Source: Erythroxylum novogranatense
Taxonomy: Eukaryota > Streptophyta > Magnoliopsida > Malpighiales > Erythroxylaceae
Length of the DNA: 64,000 nucleotides
Direction: 5' to 3'
Assembly (NCBI GenBank): GCA_029891385.1
Contig: CM057224.1
Span: forward strand, 32,555,005 to 32,619,004
In this document: positions 13,834 through 26,098 of the stretch, one piece after another
Numbering within the stretch: the first letter of the stretch is position 1
Layout: each line of letters begins with the position of its first letter
Notes under the pieces: generated by a model
What the model was told of the DNA's origin: nothing
Databases searched by the model: none
What the model saw: only the letters and a program-made list of their open reading frames with translations
Position numbers and translations under genes: made by a program

Positions 13834-15053
13834 TTCTCTCCCTCCTCGAAAAGATTCGTCCTCGAATCTGCAACATCAAAGAGGGATAAATCAGATATAT
13901 TGAATGTAGCACTCACATTACCATAGGAGCTAGGTAAATCAATTTTATAAGCATTATCATTAATCCTTTCTAAAACTTGAAAAGGGCCATCTCCTCTTGG
14001 CTGTAGCTTAGATTTCCTTTGTTATGGAAATCTCTCCTTTCTCAAGTGCACCCAAACCCAATCTTCAGGTTCAAATATAACACGCCTTCTGCTTTTATTG
14101 GCTTGCTTTGCATATTGTTGATTTCTCCTCTCAATGTTGGCTCTAACTTTAGCATGCAACTCCTACACAAATTTAGCCTTTTTTATACCTTCAAGGTTAG
14201 TAAACTCATTAGAAGGCATTGGAAGAATTTCCAAAGGAGTCAAATGATTAAATCCATAAACAATCTCAAAAGGAAAAAATTGAGTAACAGAATGAAAAGC
14301 ACGATTATAAGCAAACTCAATGTGTGGGAGACACTTTTCCCAGTTCTTCAGGTTCTTTTGGATGATCGCACGCAATAATGTTGTCAAAGTTCTGTTTACT
14401 ACTTCAGTTTGACCATCTATTTGAGGATGTGCAACAGTAGAAAACAAGAGTTCAGTGCCAAGTTTATTCCAAAGAGTTCTCCAAAAGTGACTAAAAGATT
14501 TCACATCTCTATCACTGACAATAGTCTTTGGCAACCCATGCAATCTTACAACCTCTTTAAAGAACAAGTCAGCAACATGAACAGCATCATTGGTTTTAGA
14601 ACAAGCAATAAAGTGAGTCATCTTGCTAAATTGATCAACCACCACAAAGATACTATCCTTTCCACTAGATGATCTAGGCAATCCAAGCACAAAGTCCATA
14701 GATATATCAACCCAAGGATGAGAGGGGACGGGTAATGGAGAATATAAACCATGTGATTGCACCTTAGATTTTGCATGCCTACAAGTAATACATTTAGCAC
14801 AAATAGAAACAACATCCTTTCTCATGTTAGGCCAATAAAAATGTTCATGCAAAAGAGCTAAAGTTTTCTCAACACCAAAGTGACCCATCAATCCACCTCC
14901 ATGTGTCTCTCTAACAAGCAATTCACGCATAGAGCAAGATGGAATGCAAAGTTTATCTTTTTTGAATATAAATCCATCAAATCTATAGAAATTATCATTA
15001 CCATGTTTTTTCACAAGATTTCCAAATTTCTGCAAAGTCACAATCAGATTCAT
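13818..15053 (-). pseudogene. CRM integrase with C-terminal GPY region, broken
   Basis: Continues pol after a frameshift at 15006-15011, where six T (A on the coding strand) replace an expected five. The zinc-binding N-terminus is present ([18 protein letters not shown]), followed by the core: [12 protein letters not shown] (first Asp), VSDRDVKSF (second Asp) and [11 protein letters not shown] (Glu), so the DDE triad is retained. An in-frame TAG near 14163 interrupts before LHAKVRANIERRN. The remaining C-terminus (VWVHLRKERFP, stop, then [17 protein letters not shown]) is the GPY-type module of CRM elements. The frame then crosses the polypurine tract into the LTR. Confidence 0.88.
13834..13850 (-). 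other. Polypurine tract of CRM element
   Basis: The minus strand reads TTCGAGGAGGGAGAGAA directly before the LTR start TGATGG, the standard position for plus-strand priming. Confidence 0.8.
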
Positions 15054-16554
15054 ACATGCCTTTCAACATCTCAAAACCAAGTAATCTAGCATGTATAAAG
15101 CTAAGAAGAGAGTATCTCCTAGAAAGAGCATCAGCCACAATGTTTTCTTTCCCTTGTTTATGTTTAATAACATAAGGAAAAGTTTCAATAAATTCCAACC
15201 ACCTAGCATGTCTCTTGTTCAATTTACCTTGGGAATTTAGAAATTTCAAACTTTTATGATCAGAATGAATGATAAATTCTTTTGGCCATAAGTAATGTTG
15301 CCAAGTCTCTAAAGACCTTTTTAAAGCATACAACTCTTTATCATAAGTGGAGTAATTCAAAGCAGCACCACTTAGTTTTTCACTAAAATAAGCAATGGGT
15401 TTAGAATCTTGCATTAAAACAGCGCCAATGCCTATTCCAGAAGCATCACATTCAACCTCAAAAACTTTAGAAAAATCAGGAAGAATAAGAAGAGGAGAAT
15501 TGTTCAATTTTTCTTTCAAGGTATTAAAAGCAACCTCTTGTGAATCACCCCATTTAAAAATCACATTCTTTTTTACCAATTCATTCAAAGGCGCTGTAAT
15601 AGTAGAGAAGTCCTTCAAAAATCTTCGATAAAAGCTAGCCAAGCCGTGGAAGCTTCGAACTTCATTCGCATTCTTGGGAGTTGGCCATTCTCTAATTGCT
15701 TTCACTTTCTCTTCATCAACTAGAAGTCCTTTAGCACCTACAATAAAGCCAAGAAACACAACAATATCCATGCAAAAGGAACATTTTTCTAAATTGGCAT
15801 AAAGCTTATTTTCTCTTAAAAGTTCAAACAAATCGTGCAAGTGTTTCACATGATCATCTAAACTCCTGGAATATACTAGAATATCATCAAAATAGATGAC
15901 CACGTACTTTCCAATAAAAGGACGAAACACATGATTCATCAAACTCATAAAAGTACTAGGTGCATTAGTCAAACCAAAAGGCATAACTAACCACTCATAC
16001 AACCCAAACTTAGTTTTGAAAGCAGTTTTCCACTCATCATCCTTTTTCATGCGAATTTGATGGTACCCACTTCTAAGATCAATTTTAGAAAATATACAAG
16101 CATCATGCAACTCATCAAGCATATCATCTAAACGAGGGATAGGGTAACGATATTTCACCGTGATTTTATTGATGGCTCTACAATCAACACACATTCTCCA
16201 TTTGCCATCTTTCTTAGGAATAAGTATAACTGGCACAGCACACGGGCTCAAGCTTTCTCTCACAAAGCCCTTTTTCATAAGCCCTTCTGGATTGGTTCTA
16301 TACGCAGGCCTATTTGGAATTGAAGCTCCGGGAAGGAAGTCTATACGGTGCTCAATGCCTCTCAAAGGGGGCAATCCATCAGGAATGTCCTCTGGAAATA
16401 AGTCGTTGAAGTCCTGCAACAAAGACATAACACTAGACGACAAAGATGGATCAAGCTCATTAATAGTTAAGAAAACATCTTTATATAAAAGTATATAAGA
16501 TTCTTCACATTTTAAAGCTCTCTTGAACTCACTTTTTCCAGCAAATAAAGTCAC
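15006..16554 (-). pseudogene. CRM reverse transcriptase-RNase H, nearly intact
   Basis: A long open frame. RT carries [26 protein letters not shown], the catalytic [11 protein letters not shown] (near 15880-15900) and [10 protein letters not shown]. RNase H has [25 protein letters not shown] and [10 protein letters not shown], keeping Asp-Glu-Asp. The wording ([25 protein letters not shown]) is that of CRM/related chromoviruses. Two lesions show: about 11 residues are missing between NPE and LMKKGFV compared with the family, and the frame is offset by one from the protease at about 16551. It would otherwise be translated as part of Gag-Pol in cytoplasmic virus-like particles. Confidence 0.9.
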
Positions 16555-17264
16555 TCTCTTTTCTTCATTTTTTCACTCGTTTTACTTTCCCTCCCTTTTT
16601 CTTTCTTTTTGATGTCTCTCTCTTTCTTTTCTTTTGCCTTCAATTTGCATTCTTTCTCAATCCTCACTTGATCCTCATAAGCTTGAATGGGCCTAAGAGG
16701 TTTCAGCACCATGTTTTTACCATGGAAAGGAAAAGAATAACAATTTTTATATCCATCATGCCTAACTTTTCTATCAAATTGCCATGGCCTACCAAGCAAA
16801 ACATGTCCAGCATACATTGGTGCAACATCACATAAAATCTCATCATGATAATTGCCAACAGAAAATGCAACCATCACTTGTTTGGTGGCTTTCACCTCAC
16901 CACAATCATTTAGCCATTGCAATTTATATGGTCTAGGATGTTTCAAAATAGGCAAATTAAGCTTGTCAACAAGTAAAGTGCTAGCAACATTGGTACAACT
17001 TCCACCATCTATGATCATGCTACAAACTTTACCATTAATGAGACACCTTGTATGAAAGATGTGCTCACGTTGCTCTTCATCAAGATCTTCTTTTGGTTGG
17101 ATATTAAGAGCACGCCTAGCCACAAGGGCTTCACCAACCTCAGCATCACAATCAACATCGGAAGCATCCGTCAATGGAGCCACGTCATCATAGTCATCAC
17201 TGTCACTACTTTCACTAGCAACATCACCATTCTCAAGTAAAATCATAGTTCTTTTGTTAGGGCA
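16551..17264 (-). pseudogene. CRM aspartic protease region of Gag-Pol
   Basis: Directly follows the zinc knuckle. The active-site loop reads SMIIDGGSCTNVAS, and the fold ends with HVLLGRPWQFDRK, both typical of this chromovirus group. A lysine/glutamate-rich tail (KEKKERDIKKKEKGRES) links to RT. It is separated from gag by an in-frame stop at 17265-17267 and from RT by a frame change, so it cannot be expressed as a single polyprotein now. Confidence 0.85.
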
Positions 17265-18218
17265 TTAAGAAGCAATATGACCAAAACCTTGACATTTAAA
17301 GCACTTAACTTTATAAGAAGGATTAGAAGAAGAAGAGGGTTTAGAGTCATTTTTACCATTAGGATTTGGAGTAGAGAATTTAGGCTTACTTTCCTCTTTT
17401 GGCTTGATGTCTCCCTTGGATTTGAAGAAATTTTTGGACTCCTTCAAGACTTTCTTCCAAGAACTCGACCCAACACCATTTTGGATCTTTAATTGTTTTT
17501 CTACTATGATGGCCTCATGTAACAACTCATCCATGTCAAGAAAATTTTGCAGTTCTACAATGGAAGCAATTTCAGGGCGCAAACCATCAAAAAATCTTCT
17601 CATGGTAGCTTCCATGTCTTCCTCAACATTGGCCCTAATCATGATGATCTCCATCTCTTGGTGGTACTCTTCAACACTCATAGATCCTTGCCTCAATCTT
17701 TGTAGTCGCTTGAACAAGTCTCGATAGTAATGACTTGGAACAAAGCGCTTTCTCATGATGGCTTTCATTTCTTGTCATGTGCGGATTGGTCTTTCAAGAT
17801 TCCTCCTTCGATTTATTTGCAGTTGATCCCACCAAATACTAGCATAGTCACACAATTCAACAGCAACAAGTTTTATCTTTTTCTCTTCACTATATGTATG
17901 ACACTCAAATACATGTTCTATTTTCCTCTCCCATTCTAAATATAATTCAGGATCATTTTTTCCTTGAAAAGAAGGAATTTTCAATTTTATGTTATCGAGT
18001 TCATTACGAGATGAAGCTTGTCTCCCTCTCCTAATGTTGGGGCCTTCTTCCTTGGATTGCACATCTTCATCTTCTCCATGGAACACTCTTCTAGGACCTT
18101 TGGAGTTTGATGTGGATTGGATGTCATCCAACCTAGCATTCAACCTTTGGAATTGATCTTGCACAGCCTTCATAAAGACTTTAAGATCTTGCTCAGGTGA
18201 TTCATCTTCTTGATACAT
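17265..18218 (-). pseudogene. CRM gag (nucleocapsid), two stops
   Basis: Probable start at 18216-18218 (MYQEDESPEQD). The capsid region contains IPSFQGKNDPELYLEWERK and RFVPSHYYRDLFKRL. A CCHC zinc knuckle closes it (CFKCQGFGHIAS, then the stop where Gln is expected, then C). A TGA at 17775-17777 interrupts the capsid, probably from TGG. The knuckle's TAA (17265-17267) is explained by CAA to TAA. Both are C-to-T type changes. Confidence 0.88.
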
Positions 18219-19187
18219 ATTTATGAACTGCAAAATGTTAGTGAACAACAAAAACAATATGGACCTCACCACTCAACCTCACATGTATACACTCAACAAA
18301 TGTCAAACCACTCGTGTTTCACACAAAAATTGTCTTTTTCTATAATGTAAACACTCTTGCCTTTTACCACTCAACTTGCTTTCTATAGTATCCTTATTCG
18401 AAACAAGACACAATCAAATAGAAGCAATCAAACCAAGTGGCAGCCAAGATTAGAATCCCAAGATAAATTTCTCAAAGAATCCAAAAGGGAAATAGAGTGT
18501 GGGAAAAAATGGTATAAGGAATGAATTAAGGAAGTAATTACCTTGGAAAATTAAGCTTGAAGCTAAAGAAAGATGAATGAGGCAAGAAATGAAATAGGAA
18601 ACTAAAAAGCAAAATAGGAAAGTAACTGAAATAAGAAAGTGAAGCAAATAGGAAAACAAGCAAGTTCCAAGTAATACAAGATAGGAAAGCGAAGCAAATA
18701 GGAAAGTAATATCGCAAGCTCCAAGCAATACAAGATAGGAAAGTACTTGCAATTAGAAAAGTAGCAAACTTGTACTCCACTTCTCTAAAACTTGCATCAC
18801 ACAATCTGATTGTTTTTTTTTTTCTCTTTTTTTGTCAATTTTTTTCTTTTTTTCTCCTTTTTTTGACGAATTTCTTTTTTTTTTCACTTATACTTTTTTT
18901 TTCTTTTTTTGACAATTTTCTTTTTTTTTTCTTTTTTTGACTTCTACTTTTTTTTTCCAGAAGTTGGATGCTCTCAATTTAGACTTAGTGTAACTTACTC
19001 TAGAAAGCTTGGATTTGAGTGATTCCAAAACGAAAATAAAGAAGATATTTTGAACTTGAAGAAATTCCTATTATTCTGCCAAAAACTCAAGCAAAAGGGG
19101 CACGAACTAGTGGATGAAAAACGACCAGAAAAGAATAACGAAAATAAACAACAAAAGGATAGTTATTTGAAATCTAGCAACCAAACC
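18219..19187 (-). other. Leader of the CRM element (5' untranslated)
   Basis: No reading frame of note. On the minus strand it is strongly A-rich at 18809-18958 (runs of A8-A10 broken by GAC or AGA). Two imperfect 50-bp copies containing AATACAAGATAGGAAAG lie at about 18640-18740. This is the interval between the primer-binding site and gag. Confidence 0.6.
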
Positions 19188-19199
19188 GCTCTGATACCA
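19188..19199 (-). other. Primer-binding site of CRM element (initiator Met tRNA)
   Basis: The minus strand reads TGGTATCAGAGC, a perfect complement to the 3' end of plant initiator tRNA-Met. It lies two bases inside the LTR edge at 19202. It fixes the orientation of the element. Confidence 0.9.
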
Positions 19200-19201
19200 A
19201 A

Positions 19202-19275
19202 TGATGGGAGACCCAATAAGAACTTGTCTTATAGAACCTTCAACAAGATGGAACTATGCCCGGGAGTAGATAGAA
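19202..19275 (-). mobile_element. CRM 5' LTR, left piece (split by Tekay insertion)
   Basis: Matches 12775-12848 of the other LTR (TGATGGGAGACCC to AGATAGAA). The LTR resumes at 27363 after the inserted element. Confidence 0.9.
19271..19275. repeat. Target-site duplication of Tekay element, left copy (TAGAA)
   Basis: TAGAA is repeated exactly at 27363-27367. Only one copy is present in the uninterrupted LTR at 12844-12848. Confidence 0.9.
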
Positions 19276-22200
19276 TGTAACATCCCACCCTCAACGGGAA
19301 TGGTAGAATAGTAATTTGGCATAGGATGAGAGTGATTGGGCTTCATTAGGACTGTTCATGCCTACTAGTATTGGTACATAGTGAATTTTGTGCACATGAA
19401 ATAACTGTACATGCATACATGACATTCCCGGTTTTTGTGCCTAATGTAGTTTTACTTTGATTAACATGGTTCTTGCGTTTGAAAAATTATTCTGAGTGCA
19501 CCATTGAGTGTTTTATATTTTAAGGGATTTTTAGAAATTTTTCTGGAATTTTTCGGAGAAAATTCCCGGACCGAAAAAATCGTCAAGCGGCGAACCATTT
19601 GATTTTCGGTAGCGAAAATTTCTATCCAATGGCACTGTAATATTGGGTATATTATTTTGAGATTGAAATTAGGGCTATTGGACTAGAATGAATCAAATTG
19701 CATTAGGGTTCCTATTTACTAATTTGTTTTTAGTCTATTTTGTCTTTTTCCTTAGAATTGCCACTTGTCCTCTTGAATTAATGATTTTTTGTCTTATGCT
19801 TGAACCTCTTTCTCAGATATGCCTTAACAAAAGAATGAAAAGATGAATTGGATTGCTTATTTTCCTCACCATCCGAAACTCTCCCTTCATCTCCTTCTTT
19901 GGGTTTTCCTTTGGCTTTAGCTTAAGTAGTCTCTTCTCCTCCCTTAAGTGTTCTTCCTTCATGCTTGAAAGCTTAAGCCCTCTATCTTCTTTCCATTAGA
20001 ACCATGCATGAGGATTAAGTAGAGGAAGTAAAGTAGTTGGAGAGTTGAAGGGTTGGAAGCTTTAACTAGGTAAGTGTATGTTTTAAGCCTTGGTTATGAA
20101 TTTAATGCATGAATTCATAATTAGTTGCATGGGTTGGAAGTGATTGTGCATTAGATATGATTTATGATTCATGAATTTCATGAAACCTATGGCTTGATTA
20201 TTTGGGTATAAATGTATGTTGTGTGAGGGTAAGTGAATGAACATGGTTTAGATTGGTTTTAGCTTGATTTTGGATTGAATATTGATAACTAATCTTGCAT
20301 AGAAATTAAGAGTTTAATGTTGCAAAATTTTAACTATGGGTCTAAGTGAGTGTAGGAATGATCTAGGGGCTGATTTTGTGTCCAATTGGGATGCTTATGG
20401 TAGTAGAAGTTCAATTGGCATGATAGGAAGTGTATTTGAGTAGTAAAGCTGAAAATTGGTTTTTGACCTACTGTACTGTTTTGAGCATAACTTATTTTGT
20501 GGTTATGAAAATGAGGTGAGGTTTGTGCCAAATGAAACTTTGGCTTGTTGGCTACATTTTTGTGTGAAATAGGTGTTGTCTAATTTTAGCCTTAAGAGGG
20601 TGAATTTTGGTTTGGAAAGTTACTGTTGATGTCTGTATGAACAATAACCGAACCAATGACTTAAGTGTTTTGATGATTTTTATAAATTAATTTAGAAGGA
20701 ATTGATGAAAATGGTCTTCATGAGAGTTGAAGCCTAGATTGTTAGCTTTCCATTTCCACTAATTTTGCAATTTTTCAATATGTATATTGGGAGATATCCA
20801 CTGTTAACTATTGACTGATTTTGTACATTGTGGTGAAACCTAGCCTAAGTGTCAGATTTGTGAGCATTCTGATTGGAAGTAATTTTAGCAATTTCTGTGA
20901 ATTGAATTGGCTTGAGTGATCTTTTGAAGAGTTGTAAAGGAAGAAATTAGCTTGAAAATAGTATATAGCATGTGATTTTTGGAGATCAGATTTGGGGAGT
21001 TATGAGTTTTCAAATAACTGAACCTGCATTAGGTTTTTAACTGCTTGCCTAATCAGTCACTTGTTTGGCAGTTTTGAACTTGTTAGGGATGAAATTGGAT
21101 TTTGAATCCTTCATAAAAATTGAAGTATGAGATCTTATCTTTTCAGTGATATAAGGTAGTGATTGTTTTGACATTTGTTCTAGGAGATATGCTGCTTTGA
21201 AATGTACTGTTCAGATTGGGAAATTTCAGTGGGCAGATGTTTTGGTGAATTGTTTGGCCTAGTTAGCAAATGAATTTGATTTCAGGTTGTTCATGAAAGT
21301 TGTAGATAACATTGGGATATTTCTGAGCATATTTATTGTGTAATTGTTGACAAAGGAAATGAGAAGTTATTGAATTTACAAGATGCTGTACTATTTTAAA
21401 ACCCATTGACTAGGCAGTAGGTTTAATTAGATTTTTGACACCCTTAGGGGTGAAATTGATTTTTATGGCCTTCATGAAACTTGTATAGGTTTTCATGATC
21501 TTTCCAACGAGATATGGTTTGTAATTTTCTAAATTGTGTGTAAAGAGTTATAGGTGCTCGAATTTCGGTTTGAAAATAGGAAAAAGAGAAGGAAATAGGG
21601 CAACATATATAGATATATATTAATTGTTTTATTTGATTTTTGTGTTCTTTTGGGACTTTTTGGACGGAAAATTGACGTGGGTCCGGGTAATGGTTCTTTA
21701 GTCACTGTTTTATTTATTTTTGGACCGATAGAGGTTCGAATTGAGTAATTTCTGTGTTGTTAGATTTCTAATTTTTAGACGGATTTTTATGATGGAAAGG
21801 TTTGGTTTAGGGCCGGGAACATCATGCACATGCATTGTACACCTTTTAATTGTTACGTATACATAATTAACTCGTTCTGATTGGACAATTAGTAATAGTT
21901 ATCTTGTCTGATTATTATAGATGCACAATTGGATTGTCGATCGATCGACGTAGCAGAGACTTCCCGGCATTAGCTCGGAAGTAATAGGTGAGTAACCTAG
22001 ATGGGTTTCTCAATTATTATTTGGCTAATATGGGGATAATGGCGGGATCAGGAATGTGTAAATTGTGTGACTTGTTTACCCTTACTGGGATTACTGTGAT
22101 TAATTGTGACTTATGGACTGTTAATTGTGAATTATAGACTGTTAATTGTGACTGATGGACTGTTAATTGTGCATTATGGACTGTTAATTAACTATTCAAT

Positions 22201-22978
22201 TGGGCATAGGCATTTCATACACAGATGCATAAACGGATAAAAGTAATTGTGAACCAAGTCGCCACTGAAATTGAAAACGAGCCTAGAGCTCGAAGGGAGA
22301 TAATCCTCCCGAGACGCATCTACTGATTACTGATTACTGCTTAAGTGCTCGGTCACAACACTGAAATAAAACTGGAAAAAGAGTCACATGTACATTGCAT
22401 ACTGGACTGAATACCTGAAATGACTTTTGCTGTATATAATTGTGTGATTGCTGAGCCTGTATTACCACTATGATTGCCTGATTACTGGAACATGCTTATG
22501 TGATGCATGAATTAGGCAAACCATCGATGATGGTTCCTCATTGAGTTTGCAAACTCATCCAAAATTGCAATCTATTTTTCAGGGTTAAGAGTAGACCGTT
22601 AGCTCCCTCAGGACTGTAGAGCCTTGGACATCGGATTGACGAGAGAGGTTATGGCTCAAAGGTCGGTCAGCTGGGATTTCTTTTGGAGACTTATAGTTAG
22701 AACTGTTCTTTGTGCCTTATTGTATAGTACTTAATGTAAAGTGTTTTGAAGGATTGTATAGACCAAAATCTTGACAGCTTGTAAATTTCTAAGTTTGAGT
22801 AAATGAAATGAAATACAGTTTGGTTTTAAAAAGTTACCAATTTCTTATTTCTGTTTTATTATGGTGATGCCATGGAGAGTTTAGCGGTGGTTGTCAGTAG
22901 TGGTCTCTTATCGTAGGATATGTACCGGAATGACCTACGGGCGTTCTGATGGGTACTCTATGTTAAGGGGGCGCTACA
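19276..22978 (+). mobile_element. Tekay 5' LTR (3.7 kb)
   Basis: Begins TGTAACATCCCACC and ends GCGCTACA. It contains a CT-rich leader (19855-20000), donor-like GTAAGT (20070), four modules around CTTCATGAAA(G/C)TTG (near 20718, 21107, 21294, 21473), the palindromes AACCATCGATGATGGTT (22520-22536) and GAGTTTGCAAACTC (22543-22556), and acceptor-like TATTTTTCAG (to 22582). No CpG cassette is visible in this copy. Three-fold ACTGTTAATTGTGA repeats lie near 22108-22185. Confidence 0.9.
20070..22582 (+). other. Predicted LTR-internal intron (Tekay 5' LTR)
   Basis: Donor AACTAG|GTAAGTGT and acceptor CTATTTTTCAG|GG, 2513 bp apart. It matches donor/acceptor pairs in other long LTRs of this window. 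Splicing is inferred from positional conservation only. Without RNA data it could instead reflect another conserved signal. Confidence 0.35.
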
Positions 22979-22983
22979 TTAGG

Positions 22984-22995
22984 TAGTATCAGAGC
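22984..22995 (+). other. Primer-binding site of Tekay element
   Basis: TAGTATCAGAGC, five bases after the LTR end; matches the initiator-Met tRNA end except at the second and third bases. Confidence 0.75.
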
Positions 22996-23072
22996 ATGGT
23001 TTGACATCTTTTGGGAATAGTCAAATATGTAGGTATGAATTTTTACAGAACTGCAGAAATTGACTGAACTTC

Positions 23073-24010
23073 TTGTTTTGTTCTAGGTCTTCTGTCTTAG
23101 GTGATCAGGTTGAGCAACCAGCTGACCAAGGATCATTCGGAGTCAGTAGAGAGTCTTCTATGCCTCGATCTGAGGAGTTACCTCCTAGAGTTCCCGTGAG
23201 ACGGGAGAGGAGATATGATTCTATCATGTTGGCGGACCGAGACTTCATGGCGGTCTGACCCCACTGAGGTTGAGGGATGGCTGGAGAGGATTGAGAGAGT
23301 CTTCGACCAAATGGACTGCGAACCTGATGAGAGGTTCAATTATGCGGTCTCTCTTCTGCAGGACCCAGCCTACAAGTGGTGGAAGACTGTTCCAGGCAGT
23401 ACCACCAGGCCTTGCTTACTGTCATGGGGTGATTTTCTGAGGGCCTTCAGGAAAAATTATATGCCCAAGGTCTATCTTGATATGAAGATGCAGGAGTTTT
23501 TGGAGCTGAAGCAGGGTAGGATGTCTGTGGCAGAGTACGAGGTGAAGTTCAATGAGCTGATGGATTATGCTACTGTTATGATTCCTACTGAGGCTGATAA
23601 GTGCCGGAGGTTCGAGAATGACTTCAATACTGAAATCCGTACCCGATTGGCCCGGTCAAACATGGGCACATTTATTGAGTTGAGGACTGTTGCAGTGCGA
23701 GTGGAGCAGCTTATGAGGTAGAGACAGGCTGAGTTGGGGTCCCGGGGGAAGAGACCGAGTGACAGTCAGGCGATTCTGGCGGGAGTTTGATGGCGCTGAG
23801 GCAAGATTTTAGGTCTCCGGGAGGATCGAGACGATCTGGTTTTGGCGAGAGAGGAAGATTTATCTGACCGGCGATGGCGATGGTAGAGGCGAGCGATCCT
23901 CCAAAGTGTGAGCATTGTGAGAGGAGACACAATGGGGAGTGTCGATGGTTGACTGGAGCCTGCCTCAGATGAGGTTCAATGGAGCATCAGGTTAGGGATT
24001 GCCCAGCCAC
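23073..24010 (+). pseudogene. Tekay gag with two zinc knuckles, frameshifted
   Basis: An N-terminal piece (MPRSEELPPRVPVRRER) reaches a stop near 23258. A shifted frame then carries the capsid domain (DPTEVEGWLERIERVF, DPAYKWWKTVPG, FRKNYMPKVYLDMKM, QGRMSVAEYEVKF). Degraded sequence from 23721 on retains CCHC knuckles: CEHCERRHNGEC near 23900 and a second, CLR-stop-GSMEHQVRDC, with TGA at 23970-23972 in place of Cys. Function in the family: particle assembly and RNA packaging. Confidence 0.85.
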
Positions 24011-24134
24011 ATTGGGAGCTCAGTCTGTTGGTAGTGGATGAGTTGGGAGTTTTACTACTGTACAACAGAGTAGAGTTGGTAGATTCGGACAGAGAGGCCG
24101 GGGTAGAGTCCGTGGCAGAGTTGAGGGGTCCTTT

Positions 24135-24500
24135 GTGCGAAATGAGGGACGGGGCAGCCGACCACAGTCCCAGGTCAGGGTCTATGCCATGACCAGGCAG
24201 GAGGCCCAGGATTCCCCAGAGGTGGTAGCAGGTGCGCTTCTTATTTCTGGTTTTGAAGCATTTGCATTGCTAGATCCAGAATCCACACATTCATTCATCG
24301 CACCGCATTTGGCATGTAGAGTGCATGGGGATAGAGAGAGGTTACAGTATGGGTTAGAGGTGAGCACACCTTTAGGTAGCACTACTGCTTTAGGAGAGGT
24401 CTGCAAGGGGTGTCCGATTGTGATTGATCAGGCAGAGCTGAGTGCAGACCTGATAGTGCTACCACTGAGAGAGATAGATGTGATTTTGGGGATGGACTGA
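24135..24500 (+). pseudogene. Tekay aspartic protease, active site altered
   Basis: The frame holds RVYAMTRQEAQDSPEVVAG upstream of the active-site strand ALLDPESTHSFI. The family normally has DPG or DSG here, so Gly to Glu should inactivate it. It ends DVILGMD followed by TGA at 24498-24500, where TGG (Trp) is expected, then LTVH. Confidence 0.85.
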
Positions 24501-26098
24501 CTTACTGTACATAGGGCCGTCATGGACTGCTACACCAAGGAGGTTGTATTAGAGTCTCCTGGTCAGCCTAGAGCAGTGTTCAGAGGAGTTAGTCAGGCAG
24601 TGCCAGCCCGGATGATCTCTTTTTTGAGTGCCCTGAAGTTGATGCAAGGGGGATGTGAGGCCTATCTGGCTCATGTTATTGATGTGAGAGGTGAGCAGAG
24701 ACTACAGGATATTCCCGTGATTCGGGAGTTTCCAGATGTGTTTCCTGACGAGTTACCGGGTTTACCGCCGGATCGGGAAATAGAGTTTACCATTGATGTA
24801 GTTCCAGGTACTGATCTTATATCTATTCCTCCATATAGGATGACACCTATGAAACTGAAGGAGCTTAAGGCTCAGCTGCAGGAGTTATTGGAGAAAGGTT
24901 TTATCAGGCCTAGTATCTCACCGTGGGGAGCTCCAGTTTTATTTGTGAAGAAGAAGGATGGAACGTTGAGACTGTGCATCGATTACAGGCAGTTGAATCG
25001 GGTGACAGTGAAGAATAAGTATCCACTGCCTAGGATTGATGACTTATTTGATCAGCTGCAGGGAGCTCAGGTATTCACGAAGTTAGATTTGAGATTAGGG
25101 TATTATCAGCTGAAGATAGTCGAGGCTGATGTGCCTAAGAGTGCCTTCAGGAGCAGGTATGGGCATTTTGAGTTTCTAGTGATGCCGTTTGGGTTGACTA
25201 ATACCCCGGCAACTTTCATGGCCTTGATGAATAAGGTCTTTCAGCCCTACCTTGATCAGTTCGTAATTGTCTTTATTGATGACATTTTGGTATATTCGAG
25301 GAACAGACAGGAGCATAGTGAGCACTTGAGGATTATTTTGCAGACTATGAGGGAGAGACAGTTGTATGCTAAATTCAGTAAGTGTGAATTTTGGCTGGAT
25401 CAGGTGATCTTTTTGGGGCATATTGTGACTGGAGAGGGTATTCAGGTGGATTCGAGTAAGATTGAGGCAGTGCTGAAGTGGGAAGCTCCACGGAATGTGG
25501 CAGAGATTCGGAGTTTCCTTGGATTAGCCGATTATTACCGAAGGTTTGTCGAGGGGTTTTCACTGATCTCAGTCCCTCTGACAAAACTTCTGAGGAAAAA
25601 TGTACCTTCGGATGGGTGAGGAGTGCGGAAGAGCTTTGAGGAGTCAAACATCGGTTGACTCTTGCACCGTGTTAGCTATTCCATCGAGGACTTGGAGGAT
25701 TTGAGGTGTTCATGATGCATCACATCAGGGATTGGGGTGTGTTCTGATGCAGCATGGTAGAGTGATTGCATATGCCTCGAGGCAGTTGAGAGCTCATGAG
25801 GTAACTTATCCAAAGGCATGATTTGGAGTTAATTACGATTGTTTTGCCTAAAATTTGGAGACATTATCTGTATGGTGAGACATTTAAGATTTTCACGGAT
25901 CATAAGAGTTTGAGGTATTTACTGAGCCAGAGAGAGTTGAATTTGAGACAGAGGAGATGGCTTGAGCTGCTGAAGGATTATGACTGTACCATCGAGTATC
26001 ACCCTGGGAAGGCCAATGTAGTGACAGATGCTCTGAGTAGGAAGTCTCATACTAGTACAGCTCAGATTCAGGCAATGAGGTTATCGAATTTGATTTAG
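24501..26098 (+). pseudogene. Tekay reverse transcriptase-RNase H, broken
   Basis: RT is open from 24522 to 25619: [51 protein letters not shown] and the catalytic [10 protein letters not shown] near 25272-25300. After RKNVPSDG the frame breaks. Sequence 25620-25820 is scrambled, so the first RNase H Asp strand is lost. The frame then resumes with [16 protein letters not shown] and [17 protein letters not shown] at 26096-26098 separates it from integrase. Confidence 0.88.

Noticed and set aside
13570..18272. Plus-strand open frames opposite the CRM coding region
   Set aside because: They are antisense shadows of gag and pol with no recognisable product.
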